Source: Fidelibacterota bacterium (lineage in GTDB: Bacteria; Fidelibacterota; Marinisomatia; SCGC-AAA003-L08; GCA-2689995). Taken from it: a DNA stretch of 64,000 nt. Of the stretch, positions 8,172 through 17,381 are shown piece after piece. The notes beneath the pieces were generated by a model. It was not told the origin of the DNA. It saw only the letters and a list, made by a program, of their open reading frames with translations, and ran no database searches. The stretch lies in the NCBI GenBank assembly GCA_002689995.1, contig NZIV01000070.1, forward strand, positions 16,091 to 80,090, given 5' to 3'. Every line of letters starts with the position of its first letter. Position 1 is the first letter of the stretch. The position numbers and the translations under genes were made by a program.

Positions 8172-10544
8172 CTATTTTAACGTTACCTCTGTAATTCCTG
8201 CACCGCCAGAATCAGGGTGGGCATATTGAAAGCTTGCTATAAAGGATTGAGTTTTTAGATAGTTTTTTACAGCTTTTTGTAATGCACCAGTTCCTTTTCC
8301 ATGTAGAATACTAACAGTTTGTAAACCTGAAACTAAAGCTCCATCTAAAAAATCAATTAATGATTCAATACCTTCATCAATACGTTTTCCACGTATATCT
8401 AATTGTATACTTACTGGTTTAGAATAATCAATTTGAGTTATTAAATCTTCTTTTTCATCTGAAATATCATCTTTAATTGGTATAATTTGATCTTGATGTA
8501 ATCGTAGTTTTTTACCGTTAAGTTCTACTATCAATTGTCCTTTATTATTTGGTTCCTGAACAATCAAACCGTAAGCATTAAACATTGGAATTTTAATTTT
8601 CATTCCCTCAATAAGAACATTAGAATCTAATAGATTTTTTTTATATGATTTTGTTTTTTGATTTTTTTTGGATTTTCGTCTTCGCTCTGTTACTGTTCTA
8701 AGCTTTTCATCTAACTTTTGTCTAGCTCTTTTTACAGATTTAGTATTAGCTTTTTGTGATTTTATTTCATGGATTAATTTTTCAGTATCTTTTCGAGTTT
8801 CTAATATAAGTTTATGTACATCATCTAAAGCATCTTGCTCAGCAGTGTTATATTTTTGTTCCGCTTCAGACTCTAATTGTTGAATGCGTTCTTCAGCTTC
8901 ATGAATATATTTTCGTTGTTTATTTATCCTAGATTTAATTTTATGAACTTCTCTTCGTTCATGTTCAAGTTCAGTTAATAAAAACTCAACTTTCAAGGAT
9001 TTATCACCGAGGAGCTCTTTTGCTCTTTTGATGATGCTTTTATCCAACTGCATACGGGATGCAATTTCTAAAGCAAAGCTTGAACCGGGTTTCCCTAACT
9101 TAATTTCATATGTTGGCATAAGTTCTTTTTTATTAAAAATCATTCTACTATTCATAATCCCTTTGGTTTCTTGTGCCCATAATTTGAGGCGACCTAAATG
9201 AGTAGTTGCAATTAACCATGCTTTTTTATAAAGCATGTGTTCCATAATTGCTTGAGAAAGAGATGCTCCTGCATCAGGATCAGTACCTGTACCTAATTCA
9301 TCCATTAATATTAATGTATTTTCATCACATTGATCTGTAATATGTGAAATTTCATTCAAATGTGCAGAATAAGTAGATAAATCATTTTCAATAGACTGCC
9401 TATCACCAATATCTGTAAAAATTTTTGTAAATATTGGTATTTTAGCTTCATCAACAGGTATATGAAATCCACTCTGTACCATGATAGAAAAAAGTCCAAT
9501 AGTTTTGAGAACAACTGTTTTTCCTCCAGCATTTGGACCTGTAATTAATACTATTTTATTCTCAGAATTAATTGAAAAATTTAGTTTTATTACTTCTTTA
9601 TTTTGAATAATGAGTGATGGGTTTTTACCTCCCCTGATTAATATCTGATTATTATTTTGAACAAAGTTAGGTAAAATACAATCATATTTTTTTGAAAACT
9701 TTGCCATGCATGTAAACATATCAATTTGAATTAAAGATTCATATCCTTGTAAAATTAAATCTAATTCATCACGAAAAAAATCAGAAAGTTGAAGAAGTAT
9801 TTTGAATATTTCAGTTTTTCTAGCTAACTCTAGCTCAATAAGTTGATTTTTAATTTCAGTTACATCAATAGGTTCTATGTAAGTTGCTTTTCCTGAGGAT
9901 GATTGTCCAAATATTATTCCTGGTATTTTCCGTTTATGACTAGCTTTTATTGGAATTACTTTACGCTCATCCAGTAATTGGATATTATCTCCATGAAGCC
10001 AATTATTATTTTTTGCTTTTTCAAAAATTGAACTCAATTTTTTATCAATTGACATCTCTTTAGATTGAATCTTATTATAAATATGATTCAATTCAGGACT
10101 TGCATTTTTAGAGATTTGCCATTTATCATCAAATATTTTTAGTATTTTCTCTTTTCCAATTTGATTTGAATATAAGCTATTAATCTCTATTTTTAATGAA
10201 TTGAATGAGCTTTTACTTAAAGTTGATTTTAAATTAGTTGAAATTTCAAGAATTTTATATAAATTTTTAAATTGATTCTCATCTAAAGGATTTCCTTTTA
10301 TTTGTAACGTAGTAAAAATTGATTGAATTTCAGGAAATATTTCAATTGGAATAGATTCACCACTATAAAGTGATGATAGAAGGCAATCAGTTTTGTTAAG
10401 TTTATTATATATTTCTAACTTTTTAGAAGATGGGTATATTTGAAGAATTCTTTCAGTAGTTTTCTTTGAGTGAGAAAATTTTGCACATTCTTTTAAGATT
10501 TGCTTGAAATTTAAATCTATTAAAACAGATTGTTTCAACTCCAT
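8172..10544 (-). CDS. mutS2: endonuclease MutS2
   Basis: A 790-aa MutS2. The family acts in recombination suppression and in rescue of collided ribosomes, not classical mismatch repair. It lacks the MutS mismatch-recognition domain I. The ATPase carries Walker A 'GPNAGGKT', Walker B-region 'LILMDELGTGTDPDAGASL' and 'TTHLGRLK'. A charged coiled coil follows (around 'LEHERREVHKIKSRINKQRK'). A C-terminal Smr nuclease domain (about 715-790) has 'LDIRGKRIDEG' and 'ILHGKGTGAL'. Length is normal. The gene starts 6 bases after the cvpA stop, within a yqeY-cvpA-mutS2 transcription unit, an arrangement common for cvpA and mutS2 in many bacteria. Confidence 0.95.
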   Translation of the reverse strand: MELKQSVLIDLNFKQILKECAKFSHSKKTTERILQIYPSSKKLEIYNKLNKTDCLLSSLYSGESIPIEIFPEIQSIFTTLQIKGNPLDENQFKNLYKILEISTNLKSTLSKSSFNSLKIEINSLYSNQIGKEKILKIFDDKWQISKNASPELNHIYNKIQSKEMSIDKKLSSIFEKAKNNNWLHGDNIQLLDERKVIPIKASHKRKIPGIIFGQSSSGKATYIEPIDVTEIKNQLIELELARKTEIFKILLQLSDFFRDELDLILQGYESLIQIDMFTCMAKFSKKYDCILPNFVQNNNQILIRGGKNPSLIIQNKEVIKLNFSINSENKIVLITGPNAGGKTVVLKTIGLFSIMVQSGFHIPVDEAKIPIFTKIFTDIGDRQSIENDLSTYSAHLNEISHITDQCDENTLILMDELGTGTDPDAGASLSQAIMEHMLYKKAWLIATTHLGRLKLWAQETKGIMNSRMIFNKKELMPTYEIKLGKPGSSFALEIASRMQLDKSIIKRAKELLGDKSLKVEFLLTELEHERREVHKIKSRINKQRKYIHEAEERIQQLESEAEQKYNTAEQDALDDVHKLILETRKDTEKLIHEIKSQKANTKSVKRARQKLDEKLRTVTERRRKSKKNQKTKSYKKNLLDSNVLIEGMKIKIPMFNAYGLIVQEPNNKGQLIVELNGKKLRLHQDQIIPIKDDISDEKEDLITQIDYSKPVSIQLDIRGKRIDEGIESLIDFLDGALVSGLQTVSILHGKGTGALQKAVKNYLKTQSFIASFQYAHPDSGGAGITEVTLK

Positions 10545-10550
10545 ATTAAA

Positions 10551-11117
10551 TTAACTACGTGTTTTTTCAAGAAGCTCCTGAATATAATTTTCATCTGTTT
10601 TTATTTGCATTTCCTGTTGAATGTGGAACATTATTTCTTCATTAGATAGTGATTGAATTGTCCAATTTTTGAGACTATTACATATACCATATAGAATAGA
10701 TTCTTTTTTTAATTTTGCTCTTAAATCTAATGTCTCAGGAAAAGCTTCTAGAGTAAAAATAATAAGACTTGTGATAAAGAGCCCTTTTAATCCACCTAAT
10801 AACAAGCCTAAAATTTTATTTAGCCATCCAAGTAAAACCAATTTAAATAATTGGTTTATAATTTTTGCAATAATTTGAACCAAGATTACTATTATTAAAA
10901 ATATTGAAATATATGCTAAGACGTTTCTTGCGGTAGGATTCTCAATATAGGGACTAAGTAGCTCATAAGCATGTAAATGGAAAGTGTTAGCACAAATATA
11001 TCCAACAACAATACTAATAATTTGTGCAAGTTGTAAAATAAAACCTGATTTAATTCCTGTAAAAAGAAAATAAATCCAAATTAATCCAATTACTATATCG
11101 ACTGGATTTAAATTCAT
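10551..11117 (-). CDS. CvpA family membrane protein
   Basis: A 188-aa integral membrane protein with four predicted hydrophobic helices (about residues 8-25, 30-48, 62-85 and 100-125). It opens with the family-typical 'NPVDIVIGLIWIYFLFTGIKSGFI' region, of which 'DIVIGLIWIYFLFTGIKSG' is the core. 'LNKILGLLLGGLKGLFI' is the conserved third-to-fourth helix segment. CvpA proteins were named for colicin V production but have a broader envelope role that is poorly defined. Its ATG overlaps the yqeY stop by 4 bases and mutS2 follows after 6 bases, so all three are likely co-transcribed. Confidence 0.85.
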   Translation of the reverse strand: MNLNPVDIVIGLIWIYFLFTGIKSGFILQLAQIISIVVGYICANTFHLHAYELLSPYIENPTARNVLAYISIFLIIVILVQIIAKIINQLFKLVLLGWLNKILGLLLGGLKGLFITSLIIFTLEAFPETLDLRAKLKKESILYGICNSLKNWTIQSLSNEEIMFHIQQEMQIKTDENYIQELLEKTRS

Positions 11118-11554
11118 CTTTGTAAAATTTCTTTAACTATATTTGAAGCTATTTTTCCATCTCCTTTACCTGCAATTTTTGGCATTAATAAAGGCATAAC
11201 TTTGTTCATATCGGCCATAGTTATGGCTTTGCTTTCTGAAATAGTTTCTTTTACTATTTCTCTTAATTCATCATCGCTAAGCTGTTTAGGAAGATATGAA
11301 TTAACTATATTTAACTCATTCAATTCACTTTTCGCCAAATCCTCTCGACCACCATTTTTATATTGTTCGATAGAGTCTTTTATTTTTTTTGCCATACTTT
11401 GAATAAGTTTAACAGCTTCCTCATCAGAAAGTGTTTTCCCCAAATCAATTTGCTTTGCCTTTATTAATGATATCATATTGCGAATTACCTGCAGTCGTTC
11501 TTTTTCTTTCTTTTTCATAGCTACTTTCATATCAGCCATTAAATTTGATAACAT
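11114..11554 (-). CDS. yqeY: GatB/YqeY domain protein
   Basis: A 146-aa YqeY protein: an N-terminal helical part ('LMADMKVAMKKKEKERLQVIRNM') and a C-terminal GatB-tail-like domain with 'YLPKQLSDDELREIV' and 'MPLLMPKIAGKGDGKIASNIVKEIL'. The domain is shared with the tRNA-binding tail of the GatB amidotransferase subunit; the function of the free-standing protein is not settled. Here it is the first gene of the minus-strand yqeY-cvpA-mutS2 unit, divergent from a thioesterase gene 115 bases away. Confidence 0.9.
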   Translation of the reverse strand: MLSNLMADMKVAMKKKEKERLQVIRNMISLIKAKQIDLGKTLSDEEAVKLIQSMAKKIKDSIEQYKNGGREDLAKSELNELNIVNSYLPKQLSDDELREIVKETISESKAITMADMNKVMPLLMPKIAGKGDGKIASNIVKEILQR

Positions 11555-11669
11555 ATTTGATAAATCCTTTAAAAGTATATAAAAATTATAGAATTAATTT
11601 TACATCGAAATTCGTCAAAATATATCATAATTTCTACACAGTGTTTTTTATAAAAAAATAAATTTTAGA

Positions 11670-12080
11670 ATGACAAAACCAACGAATATTCAAAAAGCTC
11701 AGTTTAAATTCTTTATAAATATAGAGACAAGATGGTCAGACATGGATTGTATTGGACATATAAATAATGCAACTTTTCTAACATATATAGAAACTGCAAG
11801 AGTAAGACTTTTGGAAAATTTAGGATTTTCTTCAGTTCCAATTATTATGGCTTCAATTAAAATTGATTATGTTAATCAGTTAAAATATCCATCTGTAATT
11901 GAAATAGGGCAGAAAATTTCAAGACTAGGAAACTCTAGTTTTGATATATTAACAGGGATTTATAATAAAGAATCTGAAGATTTAATTACTATTTCTACCA
12001 CAACATTAGTTTGTTATGATTATGATTCTCAAAATTCTATAAAAGTACCAGATATGATTCGTGATTTTGCACTAGAATAG
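11670..12080 (+). CDS. hotdog-fold acyl-CoA thioesterase (YbgC/4HBT family)
   Basis: A 136-aa hotdog thioesterase. The signature 'IETRWSDMDCIGHINNATF' carries the catalytic Asp and 'GHxNN' of the 4-hydroxybenzoyl-CoA thioesterase/YbgC group, followed by the helix 'YIETARVRLLENLGF'. Expected activity is hydrolysis of acyl-CoA, chain length unknown. The protein is cytosolic and of normal size. It stands alone on the plus strand, divergent from yqeY and convergent with msrA, whose stop lies 11 bases beyond its own. Confidence 0.85.
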   Translation: MTKPTNIQKAQFKFFINIETRWSDMDCIGHINNATFLTYIETARVRLLENLGFSSVPIIMASIKIDYVNQLKYPSVIEIGQKISRLGNSSFDILTGIYNKESEDLITISTTTLVCYDYDSQNSIKVPDMIRDFALE

Positions 12081-12091
12081 TTAATTTATGA

Positions 12092-12613
12092 TTAGTGATT
12101 TTGTTGCTTTTCTTTAAATTCTTCAATTTTTGGTTTTATAACTAATCTACAATATAGCTGTTCTTTATTATTAGAATAATAATCTTGGTGATAATTTTCG
12201 GCCTCATAATAAATACCTAATTTTTCAATTTCAGTTACTACTTTATTCTTATATACCTTATTTTGTTCTAATTGTTTTTTATATGAGTTTGCTATCTGTT
12301 TTTGTTCTATACTATTATAAAAAATAGAAGATCTATATTGAGTACCTATGTCGTTACCTTGCCTATTTAAAGTAGTTGGGTCATGTGTACTCCAAAATAC
12401 TTTTAGTAATTCTTCGTAGCTTATTAAATTAGAATCAAATGTAATTTTAAGCACTTCTGCGTGACCAGTTTTACCTGAACAAACCTCTTCGTAACTTGGG
12501 TTTTTTGTGTGTCCTCCAGTATAGCCAACTGATAAATCAATAACACCATTTAATTGACTAAAAATAGCTTCTATACACCAAAAACAGCCGGCACCAAAAA
12601 CAGCAATATCCAT
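12092..12613 (-). CDS. msrA: peptide methionine (S)-S-oxide reductase
   Basis: A 173-aa MsrA that repairs methionine S-sulfoxide in proteins. The catalytic motif 'GAGCFWC' (Cys10) sits at the very N-terminus, so this is a cytosolic single-domain form. 'LSVGYTGGHTKNPSYEEVCSGKTGHAE' is the family core, of which 'GYTGGHTKNPSYEEVC' is diagnostic. 'GTQYRSSIFYN' and 'YHQDYYSNN' complete the active-site region. No MsrB domain is fused. It starts 3 bases after the SOUL lipoprotein stop, so the two are probably co-transcribed. Confidence 0.95.
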   Translation of the reverse strand: MDIAVFGAGCFWCIEAIFSQLNGVIDLSVGYTGGHTKNPSYEEVCSGKTGHAEVLKITFDSNLISYEELLKVFWSTHDPTTLNRQGNDIGTQYRSSIFYNSIEQKQIANSYKKQLEQNKVYKNKVVTEIEKLGIYYEAENYHQDYYSNNKEQLYCRLVIKPKIEEFKEKQQNH

Positions 12614-12616
12614 ATT

Positions 12617-13201
12617 CTATATATTTTTATATTTTATTTTATAAATTAATTCATTTTTTCTAAATGGAGGTATTACCCATGGAGAATTATATTGAGCTAC
12701 CATTAAATTGGAATCAACTTCTACAGAATTTTCCTTAATATAATCATTTAGCTTCTTTTTATATTTATTTATTCGATTATCACTTGCCCACATACCAAAA
12801 CTAATTGATATTGTTTTATATAAATTTAAGCTATCAATAATAACACTCTTATCTTTAGGTATAGGTAGCTCATCGATAGAATTTTTATTTAATATGAAAA
12901 ATATCATTTCATAATTCTTCTTTTGTGATTGCTTGGTGATAACCGGAGCTGTCATCGGTATTTTTTCATTATTAGAATTAGCTCCAAAAATATAATTTGC
13001 CAATACTCTAAACATTGAACTATTTCCTTGACCATTAGAGTTTGATTTAGAAGTTTTAATAATTAAATTATTATTGTACTCTCTAATTTCAATATTTTTA
13101 TCTTTTTTAATTAAGTCAAAACTTGGTTCTCGGTATTTAGATGATGAATCATAACATCCAACAATAAGTACTAATAGTAGAATTAATAAGATTTTATACA
13201 T
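12617..13201 (-). CDS. SOUL heme-binding family lipoprotein
   Basis: A 194-aa protein with a lipoprotein signal 'LILLLVLIVGC' (lipidated Cys16) followed by a SOUL/HBP domain: 'IEIREYNNNLIIKTS' at the front, 'KIPMTAPVI' in the centre, and 'YNSPWVIPPFRKNEL' near the end, where 'W..PF.RRNE' is the family hallmark. Eukaryotic members bind heme or porphyrin; the role of bacterial ones is unknown. The lipoprotein form implies location in the periplasm or outer membrane. It is upstream of msrA in the same direction, and a link to oxidative damage handling is only contextual. Confidence 0.85.
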   Translation of the reverse strand: MYKILLILLLVLIVGCYDSSSKYREPSFDLIKKDKNIEIREYNNNLIIKTSKSNSNGQGNSSMFRVLANYIFGANSNNEKIPMTAPVITKQSQKKNYEMIFFILNKNSIDELPIPKDKSVIIDSLNLYKTISISFGMWASDNRINKYKKKLNDYIKENSVEVDSNLMVAQYNSPWVIPPFRKNELIYKIKYKNI

Positions 13202-13225
13202 AATTTGATATTTAACTTTATTGAA

Positions 13226-14305
13226 CTAGTTTTGATTTGGATTTAAAACTAAATTAACTAAGTTAACGATATCAAGTACGTTTAGTATGGCATCATTATT
13301 AATATCTCCAAAAAAGATATCATTATTATTTTGTGAACTTGGGGATAAAACTAAGTTCACTAAATTTACTATATCTAGTATGTTAATGATTTCATCGTTA
13401 TTAATATCTCCAATAAGGTATTCACAACAGTCATAAGTACCATTTTCGCAGCCATCAAAGTCCTCATTATAATTAATTGCATATGAATCATTACAACCAT
13501 AATTTAAGTTTATAGGATCACCAATATAGTTAAAAAACCAGTCAAGCTGACTAAATACCTTAGCATAAACACCAGGATAACCAGCCTGTGCGCAACCATA
13601 ACCCCAACTTACAACTCCTATTAACTCAAATTCATTGTTACTATTAGTCATTATTAATGGTCCACCTGAATCTCCTTGACAGCTATCTTCTCCACCATTG
13701 GAATCGCCTGCACAAACCATATTAGAGGTTATTTCGTTATTTGAATAGTATCCACATGAATTATCTACAGGTACATCTACTTCTAATAAGATATCAGACC
13801 CCCAACCTCCTGAATAGGTAGCACCCCAGCCCATTGTAGTAGATGTCACAGGCTCATCATCATGAGAATTATTTGTAATCAATTGTATTGGTTCAAAATT
13901 AGAGTTAGATGTTAGATGCAATAGAGCATAATCGTTGTTCATAGAGCTACTATTATAGTTTGGATGGATAATGATTTGATCAACATATTTTGTTTCTGAA
14001 CCAGTTGTCCCATTTACGTTATGCAAGCCTAGTTTCACTCTGAGATTACTTGCGGATTCTCCTTGCACACAATGTGCTGCAGTAATTACCCAATCAGGTC
14101 TTACTAAAGAGCCACCACAGAAATGTCCACCCCAGTTTGATTGAATTGAGGCCATGAATGGATATTTACAATTAGGACATGCGGGGTTTACAGGATCACC
14201 TCCAACAATATATGGTGCAGGATAATCTCCTGGAAGCTTATTTAAAGCTTCTTCAGTTTCGGTAATTGAAAAAGAAACGAAAAGTATAAATAAATATAAT
14301 TTCAT
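13226..14305 (-). CDS. secreted trypsin-like (S1) serine protease with two dockerin-like repeats
   Basis: A 359-aa exported protease. After a short signal peptide ('MKLYLFILFVSFSITE') the mature N-terminus 'IVGGDPV' begins at about residue 33. The catalytic triad is present: His78 in 'ITAAHC', Asp in 'NNDYALLHL' and Ser in 'DSCQGDSGGPL'. The Asp six residues before the Ser predicts cleavage after Lys/Arg. The residue before IVGG is Tyr, not Lys/Arg, so activation would not be by a trypsin-like cut. Six or more Cys suggest disulfides. The C-terminus has two near-identical dockerin-like units, 'GDINNDEIINILDIVNLVN' and 'GDINNDAILNVLDIVNLVN'. S1 proteases of this animal-like form are uncommon in bacteria but recur in marine groups. 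Confidence 0.9.
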   Translation of the reverse strand: MKLYLFILFVSFSITETEEALNKLPGDYPAPYIVGGDPVNPACPNCKYPFMASIQSNWGGHFCGGSLVRPDWVITAAHCVQGESASNLRVKLGLHNVNGTTGSETKYVDQIIIHPNYNSSSMNNDYALLHLTSNSNFEPIQLITNNSHDDEPVTSTTMGWGATYSGGWGSDILLEVDVPVDNSCGYYSNNEITSNMVCAGDSNGGEDSCQGDSGGPLIMTNSNNEFELIGVVSWGYGCAQAGYPGVYAKVFSQLDWFFNYIGDPINLNYGCNDSYAINYNEDFDGCENGTYDCCEYLIGDINNDEIINILDIVNLVNLVLSPSSQNNNDIFFGDINNDAILNVLDIVNLVNLVLNPNQN

Positions 14306-14590
14306 CTAATACCTCATTAATTAGTTACATATATATTAAATTTGTTTATTATAAATTTCTGATTATTTTTTTATTTAGAAATGTATCAATTTAATAACTT
14401 ATTAGGTATATAAATAACTGAGTTCAACTAGATTATTTTTATTATTTAATAATTGATGTGACTGGTTATTGCTGTAGGCTGATATACTGTAAGGTTTAAA
14501 AATGAATTTATAAGATAAATCTCTCACTATTATTTTAATATATCTTGTTATAATGAGCTAAATATGATATTAAGTTGCCTAATAAAATTT

Positions 14591-15352
14591 TCAGATAATT
14601 TTAATAAAATTATCTGAATTTAATCTAAATCTTTTACCGTAGACTCCATTATTTGCTCTTTTTCCAACACTAATAACCATATTTATTTCGGCTCCATTTC
14701 CTAAGTTGAGCATTTTTTTTATTCTTTTTGAATCCATTCCCTCCATTGGGCATGTATCGTAACCATAAGCTCTAATACTTAGCATTAAATTTTGACATGC
14801 TAATGCAGTTGTTTTATGGGCCCATACACGCATATCAGATTTTGATGTTGGTTCACGAGGAATAACTTTAAATATTCCAATAAAAAAAATCAATATTTTT
14901 TTTAGTAGTCCTACTATTCCAAATAATCCTTGCGTGTATACGATTGGTACTATCTTTTTATAATATTTTACAGATATACCACTTTGATTATTAATTGAAA
15001 TAATTTTATTTCTATTTGTTTTCCAAGTGTCTATTCTTGCTACACAAACTATAAGTTCTTTAGCAGTTTTAGCTGCTGATTGATTTAAACAAAATTCCTT
15101 TAATTTTTCTTTTTTTGATTTATTTTTTACCCAATAAAATTCCCAACATTGAAGATTTGATGAAGTTGGTGCTAATAAAGATAGTTCTAAACATTGTTTT
15201 ATATCATTTGAATTTACATCTTCATCACTAAAAACGCGGACACTCCTTCTGCTCTTAACTAATTTAATAAATTCTTTTTTATCAATTTTAATTGCTGGTT
15301 CTTGATAATTATGTTTTTTTTCTTCAAGTATTGAGTTCAATTTATTATTCAT
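14591..15352 (-). CDS. nitroreductase family protein
   Basis: A 253-aa FMN-dependent nitroreductase-fold protein. The FMN-binding start of the domain is 'VKSRRSVRVFSDEDV' (about 31-46), followed by 'LAPTSSNLQCWEF' and, near the end, 'RAYGYDTCPMEGMDSKRI', all in family order. It has an unusual insert around 120-160 with a hydrophobic stretch 'LLKKILIFFIGIFKV' that could contact the membrane. The substrate cannot be predicted; family members reduce nitro compounds, quinones or flavins. It is a solitary gene with a 285-base spacer downstream in which I see no feature. Confidence 0.8.
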   Translation of the reverse strand: MNNKLNSILEEKKHNYQEPAIKIDKKEFIKLVKSRRSVRVFSDEDVNSNDIKQCLELSLLAPTSSNLQCWEFYWVKNKSKKEKLKEFCLNQSAAKTAKELIVCVARIDTWKTNRNKIISINNQSGISVKYYKKIVPIVYTQGLFGIVGLLKKILIFFIGIFKVIPREPTSKSDMRVWAHKTTALACQNLMLSIRAYGYDTCPMEGMDSKRIKKMLNLGNGAEINMVISVGKRANNGVYGKRFRLNSDNFIKII

Positions 15353-15517
15353 TTTATTTTCTAACTAACTATTTTTTCATGGTTTAAATATCTTTAATTT
15401 ATACAAATTAAATTAGAAATTTAATTACTATTAGTTATACTAAAACAAAATTATAATATTCAAATTGCTACATTTTGAAACTATTAAACTATTTTTTAAA
15501 TATTATAAAATTAATAC

Positions 15518-16645
15518 ATGATATTTAAACATTTTATGAGGAAGATGGTAGTGATTTTATTATATGTATTCTTATGTTTAGGTGGTGTTTTTATTGGTTT
15601 TTTAAATTTGAATCCACAGTTTGGCTCTAATCCAAGCTCAATTCAAAAAGAAAATTATTCTAAATATGAAAATTACTTTAATGAAAAATTCCAAAATATC
15701 GAAGAAACGATACTAGCTACTGATGATATATCGATGGCTAATTTTTTCCGTAGAGATTCAAATCGAGTGCCTCAAAAAGAAATTGATCATGATTTAATAA
15801 ATTCTAAATCATTTACTAGTTTAAAAAATAATTCAATTAGATTTGCGTGGCTTGGACACTCTGCATTTATTTTTAATATAGAGAATAAATTAATTATGCT
15901 AGATCCAATGTTAACAGAATATGCCTCTCCAATTCCAATTTCAAGTTTGAAAAGATTTGGGCCTGATCCTGAGAAAGTTCTTTCTATTAAAGATCTAGAT
16001 AGTATAGATGCAGTTATATTTTCACATGATCATTATGATCATCTAGACTATAATTCAATAAAAATATTGAAAGATAAGGTTAAGAAATATTATGTTCCTA
16101 TAGGCTTAGGTAATCATCTTTCAGATTGGGGAGTTAATTCAAAACTTATAACAGAATTAAATTGGAACGAAAAAAGTAAGTATCATAATATTGAAATAGT
16201 ATGTTTGCCATCGAGACATTTTTCAGGTAGAGGTCCCTTTAACAGAAATAGTACTCTTTGGGCGTCTTGGGCTATACTAAGTGAAGATGGTAAAGTCTAT
16301 TTTAGTGGCGATAGTGGATATGGAAAACACTTTAAAGATATAGGACAAAAATATGGACCATTTGATATTGTTTTAATTGATAGCGGGCAATATAATAAAG
16401 CATGGAAACATTCTCATATGTTTCCAAATGAAGCTGTCTTAGCAGCTAAAGATTTAAAGGCTAAATATTTTATGCCAATACATTGGGGAGCATTTGTTTT
16501 ATCCACACATGAATGGGATGAGCCAGTCAATGAGTCAGTTCTTTATGCAAAAAGATTTAATCAAAGAATTATAACTCCAAAAATTGGACAAGTTTTGGAG
16601 TTAAGTAAGATAAATAAAAAATTAATTAGTTGGTGGGATAATTAA
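15518..16645 (+). CDS. membrane-anchored metallo-beta-lactamase-fold hydrolase (NAPE-PLD/UlaG-like)
   Basis: A 375-aa protein with an N-terminal membrane anchor or signal ('VVILLYVFLCLGGVFIGFL', about residues 11-29) and an MBL-fold domain. Metal ligands appear in 'FSHDHYDHLD', with further ligands in 'LPSRHFSG', 'YFSGDSGYG' and 'PIHWGAF'. The order and the 'RFAWLGHSAFIFN' start match the N-acylphosphatidylethanolamine phospholipase D/RomA-type branch. A lipid or phosphodiester substrate is possible but unproven. It is followed 53 bases later by the NAD(P)-binding gene, with a weak terminator-like hairpin between. Confidence 0.8.
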   Translation: MIFKHFMRKMVVILLYVFLCLGGVFIGFLNLNPQFGSNPSSIQKENYSKYENYFNEKFQNIEETILATDDISMANFFRRDSNRVPQKEIDHDLINSKSFTSLKNNSIRFAWLGHSAFIFNIENKLIMLDPMLTEYASPIPISSLKRFGPDPEKVLSIKDLDSIDAVIFSHDHYDHLDYNSIKILKDKVKKYYVPIGLGNHLSDWGVNSKLITELNWNEKSKYHNIEIVCLPSRHFSGRGPFNRNSTLWASWAILSEDGKVYFSGDSGYGKHFKDIGQKYGPFDIVLIDSGQYNKAWKHSHMFPNEAVLAAKDLKAKYFMPIHWGAFVLSTHEWDEPVNESVLYAKRFNQRIITPKIGQVLELSKINKKLISWWDN

Positions 16646-16654
16646 TCTTAAAGC

Positions 16655-16675
16655 TTTGATTTAAATCAAATTTTT
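16655..16675 (+). terminator. weak intrinsic terminator after the MBL-fold gene
   Basis: TTTGAT-TTAA-ATCAAA is a perfect 6-bp inverted repeat followed directly by TTTTT. The stem is AT-rich and weak, so termination may be partial. Confidence 0.35.
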
Positions 16676-16697
16676 ATTAAAAATCGAAGAAAAAATA

Positions 16698-17381
16698 ATG
16701 TTAAAAAAAGCTATTATAATTGGTGGAACCGGAGCAACAGGTAGTCAGCTAGTAAAAAAAATATTACTAAGTGATAATTGGGGAAAAGTCACAACGATAG
16801 GAAGAAAACCCGTATTAAATGGTAGAAAACATGCAAAGCTAAATGATATAGTGCTTGATAACTTTAAAAGTCTTGATACAACTAAAGGACTTTGGGCAGG
16901 TCACGATGTTTTTTTTAATTGCATTGGAACAACTATAAAAAAAGTAGAAAATCCAAAAGAATTTAAAAATGTTGAAGTTGGGATTTCTGAAATTGCTGCG
17001 AAATTAGCCTCAGAAGAAAAAGTTAAAAATGCTTCAATAATTTCAGCAAGTGGTGCAAATAAAAATCAATGGTCAAAAGATTGGATTCATCCATTATTCT
17101 ATTTAAAAATTATGGGTCAAAAAGAACAAACAGTTTTAACAAAAAGATTTGAATCTACATCAATTTTTAGACCTGGAATGTTAGTAAGATTATCAAACAA
17201 TCAGCAGTCAATTATAGATATTTTTCTGACAAAAAGTGGCTTGGGCTTACCTGTTGATTCACTAGCTTCTGCTATGATATATAACCAAGAAATTTTAAAT
17301 TCTCACAAAGATTTTATAATTAATAAATCAAATACTTTTACTGGGAATAAGGTTATAAAAGCAATTTTAAAAAAAAGATAA
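16698..17381 (+). CDS. NAD(P)-binding Rossmann protein (HTATIP2/atypical SDR-like)
   Basis: A 227-aa cytosolic protein with N-terminal dinucleotide-binding 'IIGGTGATGSQLVKKIL' (about 7-24), 'VTTIGRKP' after the second strand, and 'IISASGANKN' then 'FESTSIFRPGML'. This is the layout of HTATIP2-like atypical short-chain dehydrogenases. No canonical YxxxK pair is evident: 'FYLKIMGQKEQ' has a Lys in the position where such proteins carry K-x-x-x-E. The substrate is unknown. The gene ends directly against a decayed reading frame that begins at its stop codon. Confidence 0.75.
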   Translation: MLKKAIIIGGTGATGSQLVKKILLSDNWGKVTTIGRKPVLNGRKHAKLNDIVLDNFKSLDTTKGLWAGHDVFFNCIGTTIKKVENPKEFKNVEVGISEIAAKLASEEKVKNASIISASGANKNQWSKDWIHPLFYLKIMGQKEQTVLTKRFESTSIFRPGMLVRLSNNQQSIIDIFLTKSGLGLPVDSLASAMIYNQEILNSHKDFIINKSNTFTGNKVIKAILKKR

